DNA of 11,810 bases from Prevotella sp. UBA2756 (GCA_002353205.1 DEJE01000028.1:14277-26086), one strand, 5' to 3'. Shown: positions 1 to 7,462, numbered from the stretch's first letter. Program-made: numbers and translations. The notes: generated by a model from the letters alone, not told the origin.

Positions 1-797
1 AACTGGGCGATGACGCCCTCGCGATAGTATCTGAGGGCGAAGATGCGGCGCAGGGTGGGCATGAAATGGATGTCGCGGTTCTGGTCGCCGTTCTTGGGCA
101 TCTTGACGAGCATGATGACGATGAACATGGCCACGATGACCAGTCCGATGGCCAGATAGGGCGAGATGAGGACGGAGAGGTCGGCCTCCTTCATGGCGTC
201 AAACTGCTCGGGCGAGAGGTTGGCGCGCTCGGAGGATGACATGGGGTTGAGCCGTGCCTGGATGAAGTTCATGGCCACGTACATGCCGATGATGGAGCCG
301 CAGGGGTTGAAGCACTGGGCCATGTTGAGTCGGCGCGTGGAGGTCTCCTCGGAGCCCATCGTGAGGATGTAGGGGTTGCAGGAGGTCTCGAGGAACGAGA
401 GTCCACAGGTCATAATGAAATAGGCGATGAGGAAGCATCCGTAGATGCCCACCATCTTGGCCGGGAAGAAGAGCAGGGCTCCGGTGGCATAGAGCCCGAG
501 GCCCATGAGCACGCCCGACTTGTAAGAGAATTTCCTAATGAAGATAGCTGCCGGGAAGGCCATGCAGAAGTAGCCTCCGTAGAAGGCCACCTGCACGAGT
601 GCGCCCTCGGTGACGCTCATCCTGAAGATCTTGGAGAAGGCTTTCACCATGGGGTTGGTGATGTCGTTGGCAAAGCCCCATAGCGCGAAGCAGAGGGTGA
701 CCAGGATGAAGGGGATGAGGTAGTGGGAAGGGACGACCCCTCCCCCGTCCCCTCCAGAGGGAGGGGTGGATGTACGGTTTTTGGATTCAGTACTCAC
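1..797 (-). CDS. fucP: L-fucose:H+ symporter, MFS family (3' part missing at window edge)
   Basis: This is a membrane permease of the major facilitator superfamily that would import L-fucose with protons. About 265 codons are in the window, against roughly 430-440 for the family, and the gene runs off the left edge. Several hydrophobic segments are visible, starting with LIPFILVTLCFALWGFAN (residues 27-44). The FucP landmark FLETSCNP contains E137, which aligns with the E. coli proton-coupling residue E135. The acid matching E. coli D46 appears shifted by a few residues (D45 in ANDITNP). The only in-frame start after the upstream stop is GTG at 797-795; no ATG, GTG or TTG follows before the first membrane helix. 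Translation therefore has to cross a GC-rich repeat (735-766), which encodes a Gly/Pro-rich tail. It lies 180 bases downstream of fucI on the same strand, which supports fucose over other sugars. A related sugar substrate cannot be excluded. Confidence 0.88.
   Translation of the reverse strand, partial: MSTESKNRTSTPPSGGDGGGVVPSHYLIPFILVTLCFALWGFANDITNPMVKAFSKIFRMSVTEGALVQVAFYGGYFCMAFPAAIFIRKFSYKSGVLMGLGLYATGALLFFPAKMVGIYGCFLIAYFIMTCGLSFLETSCNPYILTMGSEETSTRRLNMAQCFNPCGSIIGMYVAMNFIQARLNPMSSSERANLSPEQFDAMKEADLSVLISPYLAIGLVIVAMFIVIMLVKMPKNGDQNRDIHFMPTLRRIFALRYYREGVIAQ
735..766 (+). repeat. GC-rich 32-bp repeat, copy A (inside fucP)
   Basis: The unit starts GACCCCTCCCCC and ends GGGAGGGG. It matches the reverse complement of 945-976 at 29 of 32 positions, so the two copies are inverted relative to each other. 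On the fucP mRNA strand it can fold as CCCCTCC-CTCT-GGAGGGG, a 7-bp stem, about 30 bases after the start codon. It is translated in frame as part of the FucP N-terminus. Confidence 0.9.
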
Positions 798-844
798 GTT
801 GTTTTAATTGTTTGGTTGAAGTTTCGGATATTAATTCCTTACTT

Positions 845-940
845 TTATTTAGTGCCCTTCGGGCAGAAATCTTACAAATCTTATCCAAAATAATTTTGTT
901 TATATTTGTCAGATTTCTCGCCGTAGGCGACTCAAAATAA
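845..940. repeat. Nested imperfect palindrome, about 96 bp, between fucI and fucP
   Basis: The element is symmetrical at several levels. The outer arms are TTATTTAGT (845-853) and ACTCAAAATAA (930-940). Inside them are two short hairpins, TGCCC-TTC-GGGCA (853-865) and TCGCC-GTA-GGCGA (918-930). Between those lies a long central palindrome: AGAAATCT (865-872) pairs with AGATTTCT (911-918), ACAAAT pairs with ATTTGT, and AAAAT pairs with ATTTT. The left side also holds a tandem AAATCTTA (867-874 and 876-883). It could fold into a cruciform, or into a branched RNA leader or spacer. It encodes no protein. A dispersed non-autonomous element is the most natural reading, but copy number cannot be judged from one window. 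Confidence 0.75.
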
Positions 941-944
941 CTCT

Positions 945-976
945 CCCCTCCCCCGGGAGGGGAAGGGGGAGGGGTC
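945..976 (-). repeat. GC-rich 32-bp repeat, copy B (directly after fucI stop)
   Basis: Read on the minus strand it starts GACCCCTCCCCC one base after the fucI stop codon and ends GGGGGAGGGG. CCCCTCCCCC and GGGGGAGGGG form a perfect 10-bp GC-only stem around a 10-base loop. On fucI mRNA this hairpin is followed by AGAGTTATTTTGAG, a weak T-rich stretch. It could therefore stabilise the fucI 3' end or partly terminate transcription before fucP. Confidence 0.85.
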
Positions 977-977
977 T

Positions 978-2798
978 TTACTTATACATCGGTCCGAAGT
1001 TCTGGCAGGCACGATAGTCGGCGCCTTCCTTGTCCATGCCGAAGGCATTCCAGCAGGCGGGACGGAAGATGTCTTCGTCCTTCACGTTGTGCATGCAGAC
1101 GGGTATGCGGAGCATGGAGCAGAGGGTGATCACGTCGGCTCCGATGTGGCCGTAGGCGATGGCACCGTGGTTGGCTCCCCAGTTGTTCATCACGGAATAG
1201 ACGTCGCGGAAGGCATCCTTCGTGGGATCGAGGCGCGGGGCAAACCATGTGGTGGGCCATGTGGGATCGGTGCGCTTGTCGAGGATGTCGTTCACTTCGG
1301 GATCGAGCTCCACGGTCCATCCTTCGGCCAGCTGGAGCACGGGGCCGAGACCCTTCACGATGTTGACGCGCATCATCGTCATGGGCATTCCGCCGCGGGT
1401 GAGGAAATGGCTCGAGTAGCCGCCTCCACGGAAGTAGTCGCGATCGGCGGGCATCCACGAGGTGGCCTTGAGGCAGGCTTCGGCGTCCTCGGCGGTCATC
1501 TCCCAGGGTGATTTCATCACGGGACGGCCCTCCTTGTCACTCATGGCTCCGGTGGCGTCGAGCGTGGTGGCACCCGAATTAATAAGGTGGATGAATCCGC
1601 CGGCAGCTGCTCCCTCGGGCTTCTTGCCGGTGACGCGCTCCACGGCTTCGGGGCTCCAGTAGGTGCGGATGTCGGAGAACATGACGCCCTTGTTGGTGAG
1701 CAGATGGCCGAAAAGCATGGAGATACCGTTGAGCGAGTCGTTCTCGGTGGCCAGCACGTCGGCTTCGCGGATGCCGTTCCAGTCGAACGAGGTGCACATC
1801 ATGGACTCGGGGAAGTCGAAGTTGGGCTTATAGTCGGTCCATTGGCGCTGACCCTGCACACCGCCGAGGATGGCGTTGTGGCCCTTGGCCTCCTCGAAGT
1901 AGCCCATCTCGGCGAGCTTCGGGTTGCCGTGCATCAGGTCGCGGATGATCATCATGCACTTCACGGTGAACTCCCAGTCCTCGTCTTTCTCCTGGCGGTT
2001 CTTGCCCTTGCCCTTGCCGTTGTAGGTGGTCATAGGCGTGCCGGGGAAGAGTGGACGGTCCTCGTTGTAGTCGTGGCCCTCCTGGGGCTTGCAATACTTA
2101 TCTACCCACTCCATAGCGCGCTTCAGCTCATCGTGGTCGTAGATGCCGAAGTCCACGCGGCGGAGGATTTCCACGAGGTCAACATACTCGGTGCGGATGC
2201 CGAAATACTCCTGGAAGAAATTGGCATCGACGATACTTCCGGCGATACCCATGCAGGTGTTGCCGAGCGAGAGATAGGATTGTCCACGCATGGTGGCCAC
2301 GGCCTGAGCGGCGCGGGCCCAACGGAGAATCTTCGTGGCGGCATCGGCGGGGATGGTATTGTCGGGCAGGTCTTGCACGTCGTGACCATAGATGCCGAAG
2401 GCGGGCAATCCCTTCTGGGCATGGGCGGCGAGCACGGCGGCCAGATAGACGGCTCCCGGGCGCTCCGTGCCGTTGAATCCCCATACGGCCTTCGGATAGT
2501 AGGGGTTCATGTCCATCGTCTCGGAGCCGTAGCACCAGCAGGAGGTGACGGTGATAGACGAGCCCACGCCCTCGCGCTCGAACTTCTCGGCGCAGGCGGC
2601 ACTCTCGGCCACGCGGCCTATGGTGGTGTCGGCAATGACGCACTCCACGGGCGAGCCGTCGCCGTTGCGCAAGTTGCTCTCAATCAGTTCTTTCACGGCC
2701 TTGGCCAGACTCATGGTCTTCTCTTCAAGGCTCTCACGGATACCGCCCTGGCGACCATCGATGGTGGGGCGAATGCCAATTTTTGGATATGTTTTCAT
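978..2798 (-). CDS. fucI: L-fucose isomerase
   Basis: This cytoplasmic ketol isomerase converts L-fucose to L-fuculose, the first step of fucose breakdown; enzymes of the family also accept D-arabinose. The 606-residue protein is colinear with E. coli FucI (591) from PKIGIRPTIDGR (5-16) to DYRACQNFGPMYK at the C-terminus. Family blocks include CWCYGSETMDM (87-97), WGFNGTERPGAVYLAA (106-121) and YFRGGGYSSHFLT (455-467). The manganese ligands are present: E352 and D376 keep the E. coli 24-residue spacing, and H544 lies in NWGANHG. The extra length is largely a Lys/Gly-rich loop around 258-275. ATG at 2798 matches the family N-terminus. Only 74 bases separate it from the upstream guanylyltransferase, so co-transcription is likely; no TAnnTTTG box is seen in that gap. 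The stop is followed directly by repeat copy B. Confidence 0.97.
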   Translation of the reverse strand: MKTYPKIGIRPTIDGRQGGIRESLEEKTMSLAKAVKELIESNLRNGDGSPVECVIADTTIGRVAESAACAEKFEREGVGSSITVTSCWCYGSETMDMNPYYPKAVWGFNGTERPGAVYLAAVLAAHAQKGLPAFGIYGHDVQDLPDNTIPADAATKILRWARAAQAVATMRGQSYLSLGNTCMGIAGSIVDANFFQEYFGIRTEYVDLVEILRRVDFGIYDHDELKRAMEWVDKYCKPQEGHDYNEDRPLFPGTPMTTYNGKGKGKNRQEKDEDWEFTVKCMMIIRDLMHGNPKLAEMGYFEEAKGHNAILGGVQGQRQWTDYKPNFDFPESMMCTSFDWNGIREADVLATENDSLNGISMLFGHLLTNKGVMFSDIRTYWSPEAVERVTGKKPEGAAAGGFIHLINSGATTLDATGAMSDKEGRPVMKSPWEMTAEDAEACLKATSWMPADRDYFRGGGYSSHFLTRGGMPMTMMRVNIVKGLGPVLQLAEGWTVELDPEVNDILDKRTDPTWPTTWFAPRLDPTKDAFRDVYSVMNNWGANHGAIAYGHIGADVITLCSMLRIPVCMHNVKDEDIFRPACWNAFGMDKEGADYRACQNFGPMYK

Positions 2799-2872
2799 TG
2801 TTATTAAATAGTTTGTTGATTACACTTTTCTTTGGAAGGCTGCTTGCCGTTTTCCATAATTGCTCGCAGTAG

Positions 2873-3940
2873 TCAGTCTTCACCCGAGAATTGTCTGATG
2901 CGCTGTTCCTCGTCTCTTTTGCAGATGAGGAGCTTACCGTCCTGCTCGGCAACGATATAGCCGTCGAGACCCTGCACCACGACCTTCTTCTCCCCGAGCG
3001 TGTGGATGATGCTGTTACGCGTGTCAAACAGGCGCACATCCTTTCCCACAATGCTATTGCCCGAACGGTCACACTTCGTCTGCTCCATCAGCGAGCCCCA
3101 CGTGCCGAGATCTGTCCATCCGAAACTTGCCGGACAGACGAAAATTTCCTCCGCCTTCTCCATGATGGCATAGTCGACCGAGATGCTCTCGCATTCGGGG
3201 AACCGCCTGTCTATTTCCTCCTGCTCCCGCCCGGTGCCGTAGACTGGGAGCATGCGCTCGAAGATATTGCTCATCGCGGGCTGATAGATACGAAAGGCGT
3301 TCACCACGGTGTTCACGCTCCACACAAAAATGCCCGCATTCCAGAAGTAGCTCTTGTCCGACAGGTAAGCTAGCGCAGTCTGATGGTCGGGTTTCTCCCT
3401 GAACGAGTCCACCCTGAATATCTCTTTGTTGCGTGGACTGCAGGCTGAGAGGTCGGCCCGTATGTACCCGTAGCCCGTCTCAGGGCGCGTGGGCTGCATC
3501 CCCAAAGTGACGATCGAGTCTGTCTCGGCGGCAAAGGTAACGCATTGGGTCATCACCCTTCTGAACTCTACCTCGTTGGTCACCAGATGGTCGCTCGGCG
3601 TCACCATGATGCAGGCTTTCGGGTTTTCGGCCTTGATGCGCCAACTCACGTAGCAGATGCAGGGCGCCGTGTTCCTACGGCAGGGCTCACACAGGATATG
3701 GTTTGGCTCCAACTTAGGCAGCTGCTCCTTCACCAGCCCCACATAGTCCTTGTTGGTCACCACCCACACATTGCGAGCCTCGGCGATACCGGCAAAGCGG
3801 TCGAGTGTCAGCTGTAGCAACGAGCGGCCCACACCGAGCACATCAATAAACTGCTTCGGCCGCTCCACCGTGCTCATCGGCCAGAAACGGCTCCCTATAC
3901 CTCCCGCCATGATAACGAGGTGAATGTCTCTCTTCTGCAT
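2873..3940 (-). CDS. manC: Mannose-1-phosphate guanylyltransferase (GDP-mannose pyrophosphorylase)
   Basis: The protein makes GDP-mannose from mannose-1-phosphate and GTP in the cytoplasm, feeding glycan synthesis and GDP-fucose synthesis. Its 355 residues form a single nucleotidyltransferase domain. The nucleotide-binding signature AGGIGSRFWP is at 12-21, followed by RPKQF (27-31), CRRNTAP (87-93), PSDHL (115-119), PETGYGYI (153-160), FREKP (180-184), FWNAGIF (199-205), SVDYAIMEKA (254-263) and GWTDLGTW (274-281). The C-terminal cupin phosphomannose isomerase domain of the long, about 470-residue bifunctional enzymes is absent, as in the short type. ATG at 3940 sits 11 residues before the signature loop, as usual. 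A strong consensus promoter lies 70-100 bases upstream. It is the first gene of a probable manC-fucI-fucP transcript. The product class is clear; manC rather than another symbol is by homology only. Confidence 0.93.
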   Translation of the reverse strand: MQKRDIHLVIMAGGIGSRFWPMSTVERPKQFIDVLGVGRSLLQLTLDRFAGIAEARNVWVVTNKDYVGLVKEQLPKLEPNHILCEPCRRNTAPCICYVSWRIKAENPKACIMVTPSDHLVTNEVEFRRVMTQCVTFAAETDSIVTLGMQPTRPETGYGYIRADLSACSPRNKEIFRVDSFREKPDHQTALAYLSDKSYFWNAGIFVWSVNTVVNAFRIYQPAMSNIFERMLPVYGTGREQEEIDRRFPECESISVDYAIMEKAEEIFVCPASFGWTDLGTWGSLMEQTKCDRSGNSIVGKDVRLFDTRNSIIHTLGEKKVVVQGLDGYIVAEQDGKLLICKRDEEQRIRQFSGED

Positions 3941-4009
3941 AATCCTCCGATTGTTTTTGAATGATTGCCATCATGCGAGCACTTTTTCAGTGCCCGCCAT
4001 AAGAACGTA

Positions 4010-4040
4010 CAAAATTACGAAAAAAATGACAATCCACAAA
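4010..4040 (-). promoter_or_regulatory. Promoter for the manC-fucI-fucP strand
   Basis: Read on the minus strand, TTTG (4040-4037) is followed after exactly 19 bases by TAATTTTG (4017-4010). This equals the Bacteroides -33/-7 consensus TTTG-N19-TAnnTTTG. The leader to the manC ATG would be roughly 60 bases. It contains a small hairpin, GCACT-TTTTC-AGTGC (3979-3993). Confidence 0.75.
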
Positions 4041-4481
4041 ATTTTTGCCCGTTTTTTCATTCGCACACGCCCGCAATTGCATCTTTTTCCCATGTTTTCA
4101 ACGAACAAACGGCGACCGACAGTAGCCACCCCCCTGCAAGGCTCACTGTCCATCCCCACTCCAGCAAACATGAAACGTCAAAGTTCATGTTGAGTATTTT
4201 TACTTTTTATGTCAAAAAATCACATTTCAAACGATCTTTCCTTGCAGTATACCCACGGCAACGCTGCGTTCAGCACGTCAAAACGGCTTAATGGCACTCT
4301 CACTAAGCCCTAATAAAGCACTCACTAAGCTCTTGTCAGGCAATCATTTAGCCTCAATCAGCGCGTAAAGTTTCTTTATTTTTCGCAAAATCACAAATCA
4401 CAAAATCTCACTTTAGCTTTTTCTATTTAATTTTGTTAACACTCCACGACCGTGCACAGATGAATAAAAAGGAGGGCTTTA

Positions 4482-4513
4482 CTTGCAGTAGTGAAAGGAA
4501 ATGCGTACTTTTG
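4482..4513 (+). promoter_or_regulatory. Promoter for the relA-like gene
   Basis: TACTTTTG (4506-4513) matches the -7 box TAnnTTTG, and CTTG (4482-4485) stands 20 bases upstream as a three-of-four match to the -33 box. The resulting leader to ATG 4559 would be about 40 bases. Confidence 0.65.
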
Positions 4514-4558
4514 CAAACAAAAAGTCAACAATAGTACTCATCTGGCACGCTGAAAGAA

Positions 4559-6826
4559 ATGACGAACGACAACAAACTGGTATTCACAGAGGAAGAGAAA
4601 AGGGAATCGCTCGAACTAATGGAACGGCTACAGACGCTGCTGGCATCATCGTGGCACGACGGCGACGTGGAGAAAATGCACCTCATCTTCGCCCATGCGC
4701 AGGAGAACGAGAGCGCCAGGCGCGACGTCTTCGGACTGAACCCCACCCTACAGGGCCTGCGCACGGCTATCATCGCCGTGGAGGAAGAGGGGCTCAGACG
4801 TGACGGCGTAATGGCCATACTGCTCTACACAAGCTTCAGCAACGGAATGGAGACGCTGCAGCAGGTGGAAGCCGACTATGGGCAGCAGGTGGCGGGGATT
4901 ATCCACGGGCTGGTGCGCATACAGGAGCTTTACAAGAAGAATCCGGTGATAGAGAGCGAGAACTTCCGCAACCTGCTGCTATCGTTTGCCGAGGACATGC
5001 GCGTGATCCTCATCATGATTGCCGACCGCGTGAACCTGATGCGACAGATACGCGACACGGAAGAGGTGGAGGCCAAACAACAGGTGAGCCAGGAGGCCAG
5101 CTACCTCTACGCTCCGCTGGCTCACAAGCTGGGACTCTACAAGCTGAAGAGCGAGCTGGAGGACCTCTCGCTGAAATACCTAGAGCACGATGCCTACTAC
5201 ATGATCAAAGAGAAGCTGAACGCCACGAAGAAGAGCCGCGACGCATACATAGAGAAATTCATTGCGCCCATAGAACAAAAGCTGCGAGAGGCGGGGCTGA
5301 AGTTCCACATGAAAGGTCGCACGAAAAGCATACACAGCATCTGGCAGAAGATGAACAAGCAGAAATGTGCCTTCGAGGGCATCTATGACCTCTTTGCCAT
5401 CAGGATTATACTGGAGACGGGCTTCGCCGACGACGCACAGCAGACATCGGCCAACCACGCACGGGAACTGGCCATGTGCTGGCAGGTATTTGCCATCGTC
5501 ACCAACATGTATCAGGGCAACCCTAAACGCCTGCGCGACTGGCTCACGGTGCCGAAGTCGAACGGATACGAGAGCCTGCATATCACCGTGCTCGGACCGG
5601 AGAAGAAATGGGTGGAGGTACAGATAAGGACGGACCGCATGGACGAGGTGGCCGAGCGGGGGTTGGCCGCCCACTGGCGCTACAAGGGCGTGAAGAGCGG
5701 GAGCGGAGGCCTGGACGAGTGGCTCAACAGCATTCGCACGGCGCTTGAGAACAACGACGGCAGGCAGGTGATGGACGAGTTCAAGATGGACCTCTGCGAA
5801 GACGAGGTCTATGTGTTCACGCCCATGGGCGACCTGCTGAAGTTTCCCAAGGGTGCCACGGTGCTTGACTTCGCATACCATATTCATACGCGCGTGGGTA
5901 ACCAATGCACCGGTGCACGCATCAACAACATCAACGACAAGGTGGTCTCGCTGCGACACCAACTGCAGTCGGGCGACCAGGTGGCGGTGATGACGTCGAG
6001 CACGCAGACACCCAAGCAGGACTGGCTGAACATCGTGAAGACAAGTCGGGCGAAGGCAAAGATCAGGCAGGCGCTGAAAGACCTTCAGGCCAAGGAGGCC
6101 GCCATGGGCAAGGAGATGCTAGAGCGGCGGCTAAAGAACAGGAAGATAGAGATGGAAGAGGGCGTGACGAACCACCTGGTGAAGAAGCTTGGCTTCAAGG
6201 AGGCGCGCGACTTCTTCAAGCAACTCGCCGACGGATCGCTCGAGATGAACACCGTCATTGAGCGATACGTGGAGATACAGCAGCGCGACAACGGAACGGC
6301 ACCAGCCAGCAGCGTGCCCTCGCAAAGCGCTCAGGATTTCGTCTACGAGCATCCCGATGAGGAACTGACCTACGGCAGCGATGATGTCATCGTGATTGAC
6401 AAGAACCTGAAAGGCATCGACTTCCAGCTGGCCAAATGCTGCCGACCGATATACGGTGATCGAGTGTTCGGCTTCGTCACCAACGGCGGCGGCATCAAAA
6501 TTCATCGCTACGACTGTCCCAACGCTCCAGAGCTGCGGCGACGCTTCGGCTACCGCATCGTGCGCGCGAAATGGAGCGGCAAGGGAACGTCGCAATACAG
6601 CATCGTGCTCCGCGTGATCGGCAACGACGACATCGGCATCGTGAGCAACATCACGAGCATCATCTCGAAAGAGGAGAACGTGATGATGAGGAGCATCAAC
6701 ATCGACAGTCACGACGGACTCTTCAGTGGGAACATCACCGTCAACATAGAAGACACTTCGCGACTGGAATCGCTCATCAAAAAGCTGCGCACGGTGAAGG
6801 GGGTTAAGCAGGTGGCTAGGCTTTAG
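4559..6826 (+). CDS. relA: RelA/SpoT-family (p)ppGpp synthetase with degenerate hydrolase domain
   Basis: This long RSH enzyme makes the stringent-response alarmone (p)ppGpp from ATP and GDP/GTP; long RSHs usually act at the ribosome. Domains over 755 residues are: HD-hydrolase-like (about 25-200), synthetase (about 240-375), TGS (about 410-478), helical linker, Cys-rich CC/zinc-type segment (LAKCCRP 624-630 with H649 and C653), and C-terminal ACT (about 675-755). In the hydrolase domain the usual LLHDVIEDT reads LLYTSFSNG (88-96), so both HD and ED are lost. The early metal-binding histidine is also missing, although D156 of ADR remains. The synthetase keeps GRTKSIHSIW (253-262), D277, NGYESLH (335-341) and EVQIRT (353-358). 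The RxKD-type loop reads RLRD (324-327), the basic form usual in bifunctional enzymes. It is therefore predicted to be synthetase-only. The stop overlaps the convergent tetR stop by 4 bases. Confidence 0.93.
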   Translation: MTNDNKLVFTEEEKRESLELMERLQTLLASSWHDGDVEKMHLIFAHAQENESARRDVFGLNPTLQGLRTAIIAVEEEGLRRDGVMAILLYTSFSNGMETLQQVEADYGQQVAGIIHGLVRIQELYKKNPVIESENFRNLLLSFAEDMRVILIMIADRVNLMRQIRDTEEVEAKQQVSQEASYLYAPLAHKLGLYKLKSELEDLSLKYLEHDAYYMIKEKLNATKKSRDAYIEKFIAPIEQKLREAGLKFHMKGRTKSIHSIWQKMNKQKCAFEGIYDLFAIRIILETGFADDAQQTSANHARELAMCWQVFAIVTNMYQGNPKRLRDWLTVPKSNGYESLHITVLGPEKKWVEVQIRTDRMDEVAERGLAAHWRYKGVKSGSGGLDEWLNSIRTALENNDGRQVMDEFKMDLCEDEVYVFTPMGDLLKFPKGATVLDFAYHIHTRVGNQCTGARINNINDKVVSLRHQLQSGDQVAVMTSSTQTPKQDWLNIVKTSRAKAKIRQALKDLQAKEAAMGKEMLERRLKNRKIEMEEGVTNHLVKKLGFKEARDFFKQLADGSLEMNTVIERYVEIQQRDNGTAPASSVPSQSAQDFVYEHPDEELTYGSDDVIVIDKNLKGIDFQLAKCCRPIYGDRVFGFVTNGGGIKIHRYDCPNAPELRRRFGYRIVRAKWSGKGTSQYSIVLRVIGNDDIGIVSNITSIISKEENVMMRSINIDSHDGLFSGNITVNIEDTSRLESLIKKLRTVKGVKQVARL

Positions 6827-7446
6827 ACAGATTCGGGCAGCTTGGCACTGAGAATACGTAGCCCCTTTGGGGTGCAAAGGCCACGGATCTGCACGTTCAC
6901 ATAGTTCATGAATATGTCTTTCAGACTATAGCGTTCGTACATCTTGGTCTCCATCACATGGTTCATGAAAGAGTCGCCCATCTGCATGAAGATGTCGTAG
7001 TTGATGCCCCTGCGAAAATAGCCTCCTACAACGGCGCGCCGGAAAAAGGCCAGCGTCTGCTGCCGCATCTCTTCATGCTGCTGCTGTAAATAGTCAACGA
7101 TGCGCCCATACTTGTGCAACTCACTGAAGAAAAGGGGATTCACCTGACCCAGTTCTCGGAGCTTCAGCTTAAGCGCCTCTACCACAATCTCCATCTCGTT
7201 GGGAGCGGTCAACGAGAACTCGTTCATCAAGCGCTGCTTTTGACGCTCGCCGCGCCTGATCCCCTCAAAGAGTAGTTCTTCCTTGTTGCTGTATATTTCG
7301 TACAGCGTCCGCTTCGAGATGCCAAGGGTAGTGGCTATGTCGTCCATCTTCACTTTCTTCACTCCCTGGCTCTTGAATAGAGCCATAGCAGTGTCAAGAA
7401 TCCTCGTGCGAAGCTCTTGCTTATAAGGTGTTGCATTCGTGCTCAT
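6823..7446 (-). CDS. TetR/AcrR-family transcriptional regulator
   Basis: This is a 207-residue DNA-binding regulator. The N-terminal helix-turn-helix domain covers about 12-58, with RILDTAMALFKSQG (15-28), VKMDDIATTLGISKRTLYEIY (positions 32-52, containing the recognition helix) and the typical SNKEELL (53-59) after it. The remaining helical part (about 65-200) should hold the ligand pocket and dimer interface; its ligand is unknown. I chose ATG at 7446. A longer reading from TTG at 7473 would start inside the -7 promoter box and is rejected. It is divergent from the malic enzyme gene and convergent with relA, sharing TTAG at the stops. An inverted repeat covers its own -7 box, suggesting autoregulation. 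Control of the malic enzyme gene is plausible from position only. Confidence 0.9.
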   Translation of the reverse strand: MSTNATPYKQELRTRILDTAMALFKSQGVKKVKMDDIATTLGISKRTLYEIYSNKEELLFEGIRRGERQKQRLMNEFSLTAPNEMEIVVEALKLKLRELGQVNPLFFSELHKYGRIVDYLQQQHEEMRQQTLAFFRRAVVGGYFRRGINYDIFMQMGDSFMNHVMETKMYERYSLKDIFMNYVNVQIRGLCTPKGLRILSAKLPESV

Positions 7447-7462
7447 AAGACATTGGTAGCTT

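Larger units (their letters stand above)
3941..4558. other. 618-base intergenic region between divergent manC and relA
   Basis: No convincing gene is present. The region is AT-rich, unlike the flanking genes. It holds the manC promoter near its left end and the relA promoter near its right end. A short direct repeat CTCACTAAGC occurs at 4299-4308 and 4321-4330. A-rich CACAAA-type repeats lie at 4391-4410. A second TAnnTTTG box (TAATTTTG, 4428-4435) faces relA but has no TTTG at the right spacing. A 29-codon hydrophobic reading frame on the minus strand ends at 3971, but it overlaps the manC promoter and leader and is probably chance. Confidence 0.6.

Noticed and set aside
945..976. GC-rich repeats as CRISPR units
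   Set aside because: There are only two copies, inverted, with no regular spacers or cas genes.
1587..2807. 406-codon open frame on the plus strand opposite fucI
   Set aside because: It is antisense to a well-conserved isomerase, matches no family, and has the composition expected of a mirrored GC-rich gene.
2799..2872. 17-codon frame between manC and fucI
   Set aside because: It is too short, with no start signal or repeat support; likely chance in a 74-base gap.
3971..4171. 66-codon minus-strand frame with a hydrophobic C-terminal stretch upstream of manC
   Set aside because: It covers the near-perfect manC promoter and leader and has no homology I recognise. AT-rich DNA readily gives hydrophobic frames.
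5180..5962. 260-codon frame antisense to relA
   Set aside because: It overlaps conserved synthetase and TGS coding sequence, has no recognisable domain and no promoter.
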